Source: Tricholomella constricta | Taxonomy: Eukaryota; Basidiomycota; Agaricomycetes; Agaricales; Lyophyllaceae | Reading direction: 5' to 3' | Length of the DNA: 64,000 nucleotides | Assembly (NCBI GenBank): GCA_013368375.1 | Contig: JAACJP010000002.1 | Span: 1,302,001 to 1,366,000, forward strand | Part shown: positions 24,697 through 36,350 of the stretch, piece by piece | Position numbering within the stretch: position 1 is the stretch's first letter | Layout: every line of letters starts with the position of its first letter | Position numbers and translations under genes: made by a program | The notes under the pieces: model-generated | Database searches by the model: none | Told to the model about the DNA's origin: nothing | Seen by the model: the letters and a program-made list of their open reading frames with translations, nothing else

Positions 24697-24786
24697 CCCT
24701 CCCGAAAATGCTGTATTGTATTGAGTATTTATGTTGTACACATTAGGTAGAGTCTAAAGTAGTATTCTCGTAGAGAATCTTCTCCC

Positions 24787-25508
24787 TCAGCCTTCACCCC
24801 CTCCGTCACCGGCTCCGTCGCCTTGTGGATCGCTGTCATGGGCGATAAGACTTGACCCGTCCCCCGCACGCTCGCGCCGCTTCTTCTCCATAATCATAAA
24901 CGACAGGACAACGAGGTCGAGGTCAACGGAGCATGGTTGGATACGGAGGAAATGTTTCCTTTCGCCAGCGAAAAGACCCTCGTTGTTGAAAGTGGACGTG
25001 TAAATCGCGATCTCTTCGTTGTTGTTTGAGCTCGTGAGCTGCGCAATACTCAGTGCCTGGAAAAAGGGAATCGTAAATGGACCTACGACACATCCAATAC
25101 CTCTACGCGCCTTCCACCGGTATTCAACGCCATCGTTGCCCATGAAATAACGAGACCTTCGAGCGTAGAAAGGTAAGAGGATAGGATAAGAACGAGAGTG
25201 GGAGAGGCGTACTTGCTGAAAGGCCTTCGCTTGTAAAGGAAAGTCCTCGCAGTGACACCAAGGCCCATCTTCCCGATACAGCTCCCGAAGCCCCGGAAAA
25301 GGGGGCACCGAACGAACGTCGGTGTGCCCCATGTCCCCCACTCGACCTCAGCGACGATACTGTCGGCTTCTGAGTCAGCTGGCCGTTGTATCAGGGACAG
25401 GTGTATGCCGTCCGTCCCTTTGGAGGTGCTGATTTGATAATGGGCGACGCCATTAGCAGAGACGAGGACCGTTTTCTGGGGGTCGTTGGGCACCAGGAAG
25501 AAATCCAT
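24787..25508 (-). CDS. DUF6593-like protein of unknown function
   Basis: Small protein of about 210 residues from two exons (25508-25213, then from about 25165 to the stop at 24787). The N-terminus MDFFLVPNDPQKTVLVSANG, a central GNDGVEYRWKARRG strand pair and a C-terminal LRIQPCSVDLDLVVLSFMIM followed by basic EKKRRER match my recollection of the basidiomycete DUF6593 family, which has a beta-rich fold and no known function. The tail is Gly/Asp/Ser-rich. No signal peptide or membrane segment is clear. A 27-nt in-frame GT..AG stretch near 25080 could be read through or spliced; I read through it. Confidence 0.75.
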
Positions 25509-27955
25509 CGCAGAGCGAAGACGAACGCAGACAGCAATGATACAGACTTAGAGCGCTCGAAATGAATCAAGATCGAAGCTGTGTTTATTGGGAACACGAA
25601 AAGTGCGAGTGGTTGACAGAAGGAGGTCTGAGGTCGCACTCTGCCTGTTCCATAGCCTCGTCCATCAGACTAGCACCAGTCGTCGCGAGTTCAGTTGCTA
25701 TAGGCCCGTTGGGTGGAATAATCCAGATTTTTCATCATTTGGGAGAACCTGGCATCGTCCAACTTCCCAGGAAAGGTCGGCTCAGGTGGACGATCTGGAG
25801 TATAGGCCAATGAAGTCTCCGGTCCACAAAGGTTCAGAGTACCTCGACTCGGCAGCAATCCATTGCAATTTCCATGTGGTTAACCGCGGCCGAGGCCGAC
25901 TTTCCGCGTCGTTATGGTTTGGACGTTTCAAAGCATGTTTGTTTGGCCATTGAACTTGAAGTCGACGTATCTCCTACTAGGTCTCTAAAAAGTCTCCAGT
26001 CTCCAGCCCTGGTCTATCCGAGATCTGCGAGGTCCATCACCATCTGTGGATGAATGGTGAACGGTTCGTAGATGTTTAATAAAAACAGTGACAACATGAC
26101 GTGACTATGACCGGATCTATGGGCACTTGAAGCGCTTGAAGTTTCTATTTATTGGCAGTATCTGTTACTCTGCCGAAGAGAGGGGGGGCAGCAAAGAAGA
26201 GATGCGCCGAGGATGTGTAGCTTGAGACGTGAGAGAAAAACAAGTTCACTAGCAATTCACCGGAGAAGAACAATCAGGTCGTCAGTAGGATGTTTTTTTC
26301 GACCGATAAACTGTTCGTGCCGACCTTATCCAGCCTACCAAAGATCCAAAATTGAGTGGAAGAATTTCAATTCCTTATTAGGGAATGAGTGCCGCGAAGA
26401 GATCCCGTCGCCGTCGAAGCTGCTTTCTTTTCCTATGCTGGGTACGAATCCGTATGTGCTGAGTCCTGCTCACTTGACGGATGTGAGCTATTTATACAGT
26501 GGCAGATAATACACGTTCCATTGCAATAGAATTTAGAGTAGGGGTGAGGGTGATTATTAGATGCATCTATAACTAACAAGAGTCTGCCGGATTCTTGACG
26601 AGAAAGGTTGATTATTTCAGTATGAAGGAAGAGCCTCCGACTCAAGGATATATGATGTCCGGGGTTCAGTGATGTGCAGGCCGTACGGTTACAAAAAAGA
26701 AACCAGTGTGGGGTTATGAGATCGGTTGGCCGAGGAGACCCGAGCACGAACACGAACACACGCGCCACCGCCAAGGTCCAAGATAAGATTAGATCTAATG
26801 ACGGATCAGCGGATCACGACACATGCCTTCCCTCCCTTGATACAAAGAACACGAGTACCGTCGGAGTACGATTAGTCTCTCCTAAACAGACACCATCAGT
26901 CGTTCCTCCATTCTGTAGTCTGTTGGTTATCTGATGTCTCCGTCGGGAGGGTAACCTTATTATATAAGCATCATAAATGCGTGCACAAACAGTTAATTAA
27001 CAACGTGTCGCGTCGCGTCCCACATGTCGACACTGGTAAAATTAGAACCTTGAGGAGTATATGGGTTGATTTTATGTAGAAGTTGAATAGTACAAACTTG
27101 ATCTTCAATAAGTAATTGAAAACAGAGCGGTATACTTCCATCTTTTAAAGCACCTCCACAATGTCTGAATTTTTGAAAGTGAAATTTTAGGTCCTAGCTA
27201 TCGGCACCCAAGGCCGCCGTTTAACTATAGGTGTACACACAGGACTAATTGAGTTAATTAACCTACCCATTCTATATGATGTCGTGGACATAACATCCAT
27301 CTATCCATCCATCCCAATGAATTCGGCAACTTAGACGGACACATGCTTGACACGTCGGACTAATATCATCAGGAAATCAACAAATAGAGCTGGACAACGC
27401 AGCTGGCAAGCACGCGAAACGACCTGTCGGGTGACCGATAGGTTCAAAAAAAAAAAGCCCCGAATGAAGCCCATGGTGTCTCAGATAGTGAAGGTGGGCT
27501 CACCAGCTTAAAGGCATTAACCCACAAAACAACTAGATGTTTGCATCGCGCCTTCAGCATCCACAAGAGTCTCAGGCGAGCGTAACGGTCGCGCAAACTT
27601 TGGTTTCGCTCACGTTGATGGCTCACGTGCTCTTCAGAGCCATCCAAAAAAGGAGATGCTTTGTAATAACTTGACCCTCCCAACATGGGGGCGCGATAGC
27701 CTAAGGACTAGGAACAAAGGATCGAGAAATACATCTGATTTTCCCCCTTCTGGCGACTGAGCTCTGACACTGAACCAAACTGAGCTTTGCATTGAAAACT
27801 TGGACTGTCTGTTTCTACTGTTTCTAGTTACGGTCACTTGTGCGGTCCGAGGTTTCCTTGTCCCCCTTTCGGACTCGTAGTGTCTACAGTCCCCACACCA
27901 GTCATTCTCAACTGCCAGAACAGTTGTAAGACAAGTGGACAATCTTTGGAAGAAC
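25509..27955. other. Gene-poor 2.4-kb region
   Basis: No open frame here shows codon bias, domain or plausible exon chaining. The DNA is more AT-rich than its surroundings, with a run of ten adenines near 27450 and short TTAATTAA words at 26994 and 27255. I see no tRNA, repeat array or transposon remnant I can support. Confidence 0.5.
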
Positions 27956-29488
27956 TCACGGATCCATCCAGAACGATTTCCACTGTTCTTTCACCGCCGC
28001 GTTCCCATCCTCCCACAGCTCTTCGGGCGTATACCCCAACTCATTCTTACTCTCCTTCCACACACTCTCAGCCCCCTGCCACTTCCGGACCCGCCCCACC
28101 AGCCCTTCATCCACCCGCATTGCCGACACAAGATAATGCAGCGGCGTATTCCCATACACGTCCTGTGCACCGACGTCCTGCGTACCACTCTCCAACAACC
28201 ACAATACCATCTCCGCCTGCTTGTGTGCATCGTCCTGGTCTTCGGGCGTCGCCTCAAGTGGAAGTGGGAGTGTATCGGCCTGGGAGGAGAGCATGCCTCG
28301 GTGAGCGATGTTGCGTCGGCGGAGGTCGATGGGGAGCCAATGTTTCGTGTCGAGGGTGCGCACGTCGTGGATGCTGTGGAAGATCTTAGGGCTGAAGAGG
28401 TTGATGTGGGCGTCTGTCAGGGGAAGTGCCGCGATGTGGAGCAATGTGTGGCCTAAGGCAGTCGTGCCCGCAGCTTCGAGGGGTATTGATGGGTGCGTTG
28501 TGGAGATGTGCCGGAGAAGCGGGATGTCAAGGCGGGCGGTGGCGAAATGGAGGATGTGGATTGAGAAGATGGGGGTTCGGAGAGTGGGGTTTGTCGCGGG
28601 GTGATGGGTGAGGATGTTGTACGCTTCGAGGCTTGGGGGATTGCAGAACGCAACTGCGGCCGCGAGGGGAGGAAAACACCGTGTCGTAGCAGCAAGGGGC
28701 AGGATGTTGGGAGAATATCCAAGACCTAGAAGATGACGAAGCATGTCTGTTTTTTGGGCGATGATGGCTTCGTGGACTGGAGAGGATGTGCAGAGGGCGG
28801 AGTGCGTCAGATCGTCCGGTAGTTGCGGGGATGTGGGATCAACTGTCCACCAGGACTCGTCCGGCTCTGCAGCACGGACCTGGTCAAAGAGCGCAGGATC
28901 GCCAACGCTGGCTGCCGTTTCGAGGGCGGTGCGCGCCGGGGTAGATCGGAAGCGTATGGTGGGGAGCTCAGATTCTGACCAAAATCTAGAAAAGGTTTTG
29001 CGGCGGTCGGCAATTTCTTTAGGAGTCAGAGGAGCCAGTTGGCCAAGATTGTCACCTGCGATTGCAGCCATGACTTTGCTCCTGGGGGGACACAGTACAT
29101 AGCTATATGTGTTGTAGTCTGGGTTTCGGCCCCTGATGAAACGTACTGAATATTCGTCCAGATCTCTAAGCAGTATACCATTGGGATCGGCACCAGCTGC
29201 GAGTAAGGTTGCGACATTTTGTGGCAGTTCAGCATTGATCGCTGCGACAAGCGGGGAATTGTATACAGTGTGAATCGCCCCGCTCACGTAGGTATTCACA
29301 GTGAAGTTACGCTTTATATGTGCTGAATGGGAAGGGGGTGCATTTGTTCCCAAACTGTTGGTGAGGCGGACGCCTTCGGTGAGGAGGGCAGTAAGAACAA
29401 GGGGGTTTGGATTTCGGGCAGCGCGAATGGAGGGAGGATCGTCGTCGTACAGATCGAGATCGTCTTCTGTTAGGTGGTAGGCTGCCAT
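27956..29488 (-). CDS. Ankyrin-repeat-like protein, intronless
   Basis: Single-exon gene of 510 residues, starting MAAYHLTEDDLDLYDDDPPS. Several degenerate ankyrin units are visible: SPLVAAINAELPQNVATLL, then AAGADPNG, then SPVHEAIIAQKTDMLRHLLG, then GHTLLHIAALPLTDAHI, and near the end DVYGNTPLHYLVSAMRV. Ankyrin repeats bind partner proteins; no enzymatic domain is attached and the partner is unknown. The long intronless frame contrasts with the intron-rich neighbours. A longer frame upstream of the chosen ATG has no credible coding content. Confidence 0.8.
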   Translation of the reverse strand: MAAYHLTEDDLDLYDDDPPSIRAARNPNPLVLTALLTEGVRLTNSLGTNAPPSHSAHIKRNFTVNTYVSGAIHTVYNSPLVAAINAELPQNVATLLAAGADPNGILLRDLDEYSVRFIRGRNPDYNTYSYVLCPPRSKVMAAIAGDNLGQLAPLTPKEIADRRKTFSRFWSESELPTIRFRSTPARTALETAASVGDPALFDQVRAAEPDESWWTVDPTSPQLPDDLTHSALCTSSPVHEAIIAQKTDMLRHLLGLGYSPNILPLAATTRCFPPLAAAVAFCNPPSLEAYNILTHHPATNPTLRTPIFSIHILHFATARLDIPLLRHISTTHPSIPLEAAGTTALGHTLLHIAALPLTDAHINLFSPKIFHSIHDVRTLDTKHWLPIDLRRRNIAHRGMLSSQADTLPLPLEATPEDQDDAHKQAEMVLWLLESGTQDVGAQDVYGNTPLHYLVSAMRVDEGLVGRVRKWQGAESVWKESKNELGYTPEELWEDGNAAVKEQWKSFWMDP

Positions 29489-30781
29489 GATGGAGTTCTT
29501 CAGGATTCTGCAGTCATGGTCGGCATTTATATATCTGATCCCGTATCGATTTCCATCTGTCATCATTTCAGTAGTGCGATGCAATTGTTGCAATTCACGC
29601 CATTATTATCAGAGCACTTGGACTTATAGCAGCAACCCACTCAGACAAATTCTCAAGGTCAACCATACTTACGCTACCAACGACCACATCGTTCGAAACA
29701 GGGCCGCTCATCTTCACGAACAGCCGATCATTCCAGCAATCTAGATATGACTCCTACGCAATACTACAAAATTATTACAAACCGAACCATTTCCCGGTTG
29801 GCTGCAGGTGATGCAGAGTTGGACTTCGTCGTCGGAACTGATCGTCTTCCTAGTTTTGAAGACTACGACTCGTTGTCATACTTACATGCATTGTTCAAGG
29901 TGCTCGCGTTATGATTATCCCCACTACTGTCGTACTCGTAAGCCTGCCGACGATAATGGTGGCAGCCAATCGTACCTACCGGGTTTCTACTCTCCGTTAT
30001 CAAAGACAAATACGGAGAATAGTTCTTTTACAAAGGACGCATGGTATATGCCAATATCTAGTGTGCACATTTTACCGCTCAAGGCCAGGATTTACCCTAA
30101 TTTTTAGACTCTGTGTAGTGCCATGAGATGTTTCCTAATCCTGGCAGCTTCAAGTCGAAGCGCCTCTTGGATACACCGGATACCAAATCTTACAACTCTA
30201 AGCTTGCAATTGGATTTTATCGCAGAGCCTGCCCAGGAATGCACATAGCCCTGCAAGCCACGATTTCAAGGTCGTTCGCCTGAAGCCATCAAGATCTCAC
30301 TCACATAGGATTAAGTATTTATTCATGGGCATTCGATATCTTGCCGGTCTCGGAAAGTGTAAAGGGAATGTCACCATTTACGGATGATTACAAGACCGGA
30401 TTGATAACTCGGCCAGTTGCTCAACACACAAGGGCGTGAATAATCTGATCATGCAGCGGAAGGAGCAGATACGCGGGCTGCGGCCTGGCAACGATGATCT
30501 AAGCCTACCTACCTAGGTTTGAACATGTCCGTCAATTGACACAAGCGGCCGAGACTATCCATCCTGTGTATATGCATTGTCCACTTCCTATATGTCCCAT
30601 ACATTGTAATTGAACGTAGCGATAAACAGCGATGTAAGTATTTGAAAAGGCTCCACGAGAGTCAAAGGATAGGTGAGGTCTATGTAGAGGAGTAAAAGTA
30701 AATTCCAGACATTGATACAAGAAGCAGGATACAAGTGACTCGGCGCCCACGTTGGGCAAGATTTTTTATACAGATCAATCA
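29489..30781. other. Intergenic region between ankyrin-like gene and SCAP
   Basis: About 1.3 kb with only short unconvincing frames. It contains the upstream region of the ankyrin-like gene and the 3' flank of the SCAP gene. No repeat or RNA gene recognised. Confidence 0.5.
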
Positions 30782-33700
30782 TCACGGACAGGAGATTTGA
30801 AAAATCCCAACGGTATTACCGAAGCCAGCCAGGGCATGCGTTGAAGCAGTCAGAAAAGGAGACACCCGGGTGAACGGTAAGCGAGGGACGGAGTCGCTCG
30901 ACGAGCCTGTGGATGGAGATGGCGAGGAATTGGAAGTGCGATCGGGCTGTATTGTCAGAGCAGCCAACAAGGAGCTCTGAAGGCGCGCAATAGATGGATC
31001 AAAGGTCCACAGCTCCCATCGCTCCAGTGTCGCTGTAGTGAGTCCTCGATTCGATGCTGGCTTCAGTAAAGCTGCTGTCCCACCCTGCGTACTACCCTGC
31101 GACCGTGGTTTCCGTCTGACTCCGATGAGTCGACTTCCGTTGACTCCCCACCCTCCTCTTTCGCAGGTGATATCTGTCACACGGACCAAAACGGCACCGT
31201 GCCAAAAGGATGACGCGTTCAGCGATGTCCTTGTGTCGCAGTTGAACTCATCGCCGGGGAACGGGACGGTCAAGGTATCAAATGAGCGTCGTCCTGTATC
31301 CTTATCCGACGCTCTTCTCGAGTGAACGCCATGTCCAGAGACAGGAAATGCGGACGCCTCAAACGTCGTTGCCAGCCTCGCCCGTGGTATTGATGGTGAC
31401 ACAGATCCCGTCTGCGATGTTGTGCTGTTGCTGCGAGAACGCCTTCCAAGATTGTCGCGGGACGACACGTTGTGCAGCTGATGTCTAGAGCACGAACACC
31501 GCCGCGTCTCGTCGTTGATGTATAGCCTGAACAAACGGACGACGTTGTCCACTGAAAACGCTATGGAGACGCTTTCCAGTGGGAGGTGGCCGCAGAAATG
31601 ACAGGTCTCACAGTGCACTGAGGTGACGCGCAGATGGTTGATACTCCCATACACCTCGTCGAAGACAGAGATGCATTCGCCCGTTGTGCCGTCCCACAAG
31701 GTAACAAGCCCTGCTTCTGTTGCAACAGCAACTACTAACCGCGTGGTGCCGCCCAGCTCCGTCTGGCAGGCATGAATTCTGGAAGCGGTGTTGATCGCAT
31801 CTCCCGCTTGAACGCAGAAGTCGTGCATGATCAGAGCGTCCCCGTCGTGGGTCTCTACCACCTCCAACGTCCCATCATCCAGGCTGAAGGCAACGAAAAA
31901 GCGATCGAGAGGGTGTATGCGAAGCAAGAAGCACTTGACGATGGGGACTCGACGAGAAGAGGCGAAATAAGTCGCAGTTAAACCTCTCTCCAACAACCAT
32001 TTCGCCGCCACGCCGCTCTCATACGTCGCCAAAAGTACAAGGCCCGTCCCTGGTGTGGCAGCGAACTGGATTTCTGTGACAGCTGCAGAAATGTTGTCGA
32101 GGGCTAGAAGGGGCAACGGGCGTACACGGTCTTCCTCGAAAGCCCAGACGGCGATCATCCCTGATCCAGTGCCCACTGCACAGTAGCGGCCATCATTATC
32201 GATGGCCACGGTCGTCAGAGTGGATATAGCGGACGAGGTGCTGGCGGTACGGAGAAGAACTTCAGCGGCATTGATGGCAAAATGGGTCTCTTTGTCCACC
32301 TGCCATATGGCGATCTCGTTGTGGAGGCCGACAGATATTATGACGTTGCCATCCCTGCTCGCTGCGATAAGTTCAACATCACTTGTGAATGCACGTGGAA
32401 GCGTAGAGAATGAGATCTGGCCCTCCAGGGCTTTCAAGTCCTCCTGTAAGTCTGGGGATTCGGGCTCGGCTCGATTACGTTGCGCTTCCAAAAGCTCGGC
32501 GTTCTTGAGCAAGTACAAAAGAAGGGCATATAGAGCACTCGTCGTTGCAGCGATGGGAAAGACCATGATCTTGAGCAACCAAAGGGCTAGGCGGAGGGTC
32601 CGCATCGAGAAGCGCGATCGGGGATTCTTTTGGTATGTGAAAGCATTCGTCGGATTGAAGTCTCTGAATGTGACGATGCTAGGGACCTCGACTCGGAGGT
32701 GGAGCAGTGGGGCTGGCGTGGGGTTCAAGGTCTTCCAGATATACCAGGCAGCGGGTTTTTGAGTCAGGCTAGGCTCCGTTATGGCGAGTGGTCGCGAAAA
32801 TTCGTTCGAAAGGCTAGCCTTTCCTTCATTTAGCGTCGATGTATATGTTGTATAATAGAGTGTTCCAGTGATCGCTAGGAGCTGAATCGACTTTCAGGAT
32901 TTGTCACTTCATCAGAAGAGTGATGTCTCACCATAAGGAGACTGAGATTAGTGGCTGCACGACCCTTCAAAAGAGTCTGTATGGTAAAGACAAGTTTCTG
33001 CGATGCTGAACGGGGTTTCTTGGAAACGTTCTCTTTGGAAAGCTGCGAGATAGCAGGCGCAAGCGTGGATGAGTCATGGCGCAAAAGTTCGTCCAGCTAA
33101 GAATCAACGAATATTGTTAGCTTGTGTTGGTTATAATAGATTTACTCACCTCTAATCGTTGAATATCAATGGACAACACAGCAAGGAAGAACGTATGAGC
33201 CAGGAACCAGTGCGCGACCAATACGACGATTGCGAAAGAGCAGAACTGGCGAATAGCTCCAACAGAGAAGACCGCGATGATCCCCAATATGATGTTGTAT
33301 GAAACGACTTTCAACGTGTTAGAGGTTCCAGCACGGCTCAGTCCTTCAGCGATTCGCTGCTTCACGGAAAGTGTGACGGAAGTCTTTCCCACCGCGTCCA
33401 CCTACGGAACATGAATATCAATCGTTTGTGAAACATTGCCGAACTTCCATACCAGATTGAACATGTTCTCCGCACCGACGAAAATGATGACTATTGGAAG
33501 CAGTTCCCTTCACAAGGATTGAGGGACACGAACGTTACTTAATTTCAAAGGGGTGACGTACCATGGCACCATTGTGACTTTGAAACCGACGAGGGCGCAC
33601 ACGCTAAGGCTCGTAATCGTGCTGACAACGATCTCCACAAGTGCAGTGAACGTTATTCCTATACGAGAATGGACCGCAGTCATCTTCCTGACCGACCAAA

Positions 33701-34717
33701 CGACGTACGCGAAGAATCCGAGGTATGCTAGGTACACAAAGGCTGATAGAGCAGACCAACCTTCCGCCTTGGACAAGTGCTGGTCGTACTGAAATATGCA
33801 CATTAATCACATTGAATTAAACGGAAAGAAGAGAAAACTACCTCTATCGCAATACGAGTAGGCTCTTGAATCTGCAAAACAGGTTCTGGATCCTGTTCGA
33901 GAGCCCTATAGACAGATTGTAACCAAGACGCATGTTCAGAATTACCCACACAGTCTGACTCCGGAAAGAAGTACGTGATCGCTAGAAACGTTGCAAAATC
34001 AAGATTTGATCCGGCTACATGACGTTTGTGTGTTCGTCTACGGCCTAAAACCATTTGAGGCGTGACGAAGATACCGCCGACAGATATATTTTTGGAAGCA
34101 CCAAGGGTATCGTGAAGATTGGTATCGGAGAGCAATGAATCTCTATCGTGATTCCAGAAAAGTAGTGGGGATAGCGCAAAACATTTTCCGTTGGGGCGTT
34201 TGAGGCAAGGAGTTTCTCCGCCGGAGATGAGAGGTTCCAGACGACTTTCTAGGTCGAGGGTCGATAGAAGAGTATGACGAGTAAAGGCACCTTCATCATC
34301 GTGCTCGGTGCCTTGTATAAGAATACGTTCGACCCGTAGAGCACGTCCGACGCCACATTTAGCGCGAGAAACAGCGTCTTCATAAGTTCGAAGACCTTGA
34401 CAAGACCAAAGGTCGACCAAGTCCTTCTGCGCATCGAAAGCTGAGATGGTGCTGCGTGAGATGAAAGTGTTGACGAATGACAGAGCCTCAGGCTGGGATG
34501 ACGTGTATATCGCGAGTGCGGGGTAGAATAGAGAGGTGATAACGACGCCAGAGACGAGAATGATGCGGATTTGGTGTGTTGCGCAATGCCTATGATGAAT
34601 TAACTTCCTGCTTGATTAAATACAAGGCCAGGTCTATACGTACAGTCCAAATTGAAGGAAAAGTTTCTGTCCGAGGGTTCGGAACCACTGGACTATGCGA
34701 TTTACATGGTCAAACAT
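30782..34717 (-). CDS. SCP1: SREBP cleavage-activating protein homolog (sterol sensor)
   Basis: ER membrane sterol sensor that escorts the SREBP transcription factor (Sre1) for proteolytic activation when sterols or oxygen fall. The start at 34717 (MFDHVNRIVQWFRTLGQK) splices in frame (34717-34644, 34590-33842, from 33788 on) into HCATHQIRIILVSGVVITSL, a hallmark first transmembrane region, followed by FYPALAIYTSSQ. The sterol-sensing domain follows: GWSALSAFVYLAYLGFFAY, then TALVEIVVSTITSLSVCAL, then ELLPIVIIFVGAENMFNLVD, then VLVAHWFLAHTFFLAVLSI. A C-terminal half with WD40-like beta strands (DGNVIISVGLHNEIAIW, GRYCAVGTGSGMIAVWAF, TEAGLVTLWDGTTGECISVF) completes the SCAP layout. Some middle exon borders are unplaced. 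The start is divergent from PDX1, 277 bp apart. Confidence 0.88.
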
Positions 34718-34994
34718 AGTCCCTCGGTCCCTGCACCAATTGTTCGGTTGAAAAAGTGAAGGACGTGGCCAATATGGATAGGCGATAGCGAGATAGCAGG
34801 AGAGCAAAAGCAAGATGTTGGAAGGAATAAATAGGCGACAAATGAGCTGGTAGGCCGTCGCAGCTGCGGCTCGTCCGGTATGGTCCTTACACTGGCTACT
34901 TTGCTTTACGGGAATTGTATGACTAATTAGCGTGCCACATGGCGTCCCGTGACCCCCTGACCTCCCCAAAGACACTTGTCCTGAAAACTCCGGG

Positions 34995-36209
34995 ATGGCG
35001 TCTGTTAGAGCGCTGACGGGCCTAGTGCGACGAGGCGCGTGCTCAGCGCACCGAATTCAAAGATGTACGTGCTACTCACCAACTTCACTGACCCTGCACC
35101 CACAACTTTCGACAAGTGCTTCACCAGACAAGTGCTCGTCATGCAATTACGAACCTTGAGATGCCGGCCATGTCGCCAACCATGACTGAGGGAGGCATCT
35201 CGAGCTGGAAAAAGCGGGATGGAGAGGCGTTTTCGACAGGAGATGTCCTACTTGAAATTGTACGTGGTCGCATTTTGTTTGAGAGAGGATGTTGCTCACA
35301 AAACACATGTAACTTCGCCTCTTTCTTGGCACTCCAGGAAACCGACAAAGCAACAATAGACGTTGAAGCCCAGGATGATGGAATCATGGGTAAAATCTTG
35401 GTATGTCCATTGTGCAATGCCCTTTTTCCCTACGTGCCACTGAAATTTCATCAGTTGCCTGACGGTGCGAAAAATATACCAGTCGGAAAAGTCATCGCAA
35501 TGCTTGCAGAGGAGGGTGACGATATTTCGAATCTTCAACCTCCCAAGGAAGAAAAGCCTGCGCCAAAACAGGCGGCTTCTACTAATGAACCTCCATTTCC
35601 CGAACCAGCGAAGCCCACGGTGACGGAGACCTCGCCACCATTCCCTCCCCAACGGCATTCCTCGGCCTCTATATCACACTGGAGGCCTATATTCCCCTCT
35701 GTCCATCGTCTACTTCTAGAGTTCAACGTCGCGAATCCAGAAGACATCAAGGGAACTGGTGTCCGGGGAATGCTCACTAAAGGTGACGTCCTCGCATATC
35801 TCGGCAAGGCATCCAGCCCGACGGGGACGTACAAAGAACCCCCCTCCCAACCTGTAGAGATGACCAGCGCTGAAAAGAAAGAGGAACATAAGGTTTGTCA
35901 CTGCAGCTTAAACCCGCTTGACTGCGTTTTGACAAGCTTCATAGCCCCTTGATGGACCCGCCATCCGTCGCCTCATTGTTTCAACAATGCTTCAAAAATC
36001 CATTGCAGCAAGAAACGTGAAGCCTGGTCAGTGCTTTTTGCCGACTTGCCTTCCTGTATTTATCGTCCTCCATAGTTCCCGAAGCTGCTCCCGATTTCGA
36101 GTCTGTCATTTCCGATTATCTTCCCAGTGTCGAACCCGCATCGAGAACCTCCCTTCCTGCCTCATCTGCTCCCAAGCGCAACACGGATTACCTTGTCGGC
36201 TTATATTAA
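34995..36209 (+). CDS. PDX1: Pyruvate dehydrogenase complex E3-binding protein (PDX1-like)
   Basis: Anchors dihydrolipoamide dehydrogenase to the E2 core of mitochondrial pyruvate dehydrogenase. Exon 1 (34995-35064) encodes MASVRALTGLVRRGACSAHR, a mitochondrial presequence; exon 2 begins at 35117. The lipoyl domain carries ITNLEMPAMSPTMTEGG and the lipoylated lysine in ETDKATIDVEA. After a Pro/Ala/Glu-rich linker comes the peripheral subunit-binding domain (FNVANPEDIKGTGVRGMLTK). The short C-terminus PVPEAAPDFESVISDYLP resembles fungal Pdx1. The catalytic acetyltransferase domain with its HxxxD motif is absent, which separates it from E2 itself. The gene seems complete, ending 141 bp before the mobile element array. 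Confidence 0.88.
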
Positions 36210-36350
36210 TTGGATATCACAGTACACGCGTGCTCTTAGAGATTCCAGATGTTCCTTTGATACTTATCATCATCTATTGCTTTTTATTGGTCAATCCTGT
36301 GATGCGTGAGAATCGAGAGTATCTTTAACCTAAATACTCCCTGACTATAT

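Noticed and set aside
25509..27955. Several 80-120 codon frames in the gene-poor stretch
   Set aside because: None shows a domain, exon chaining or codon use like the real genes nearby.
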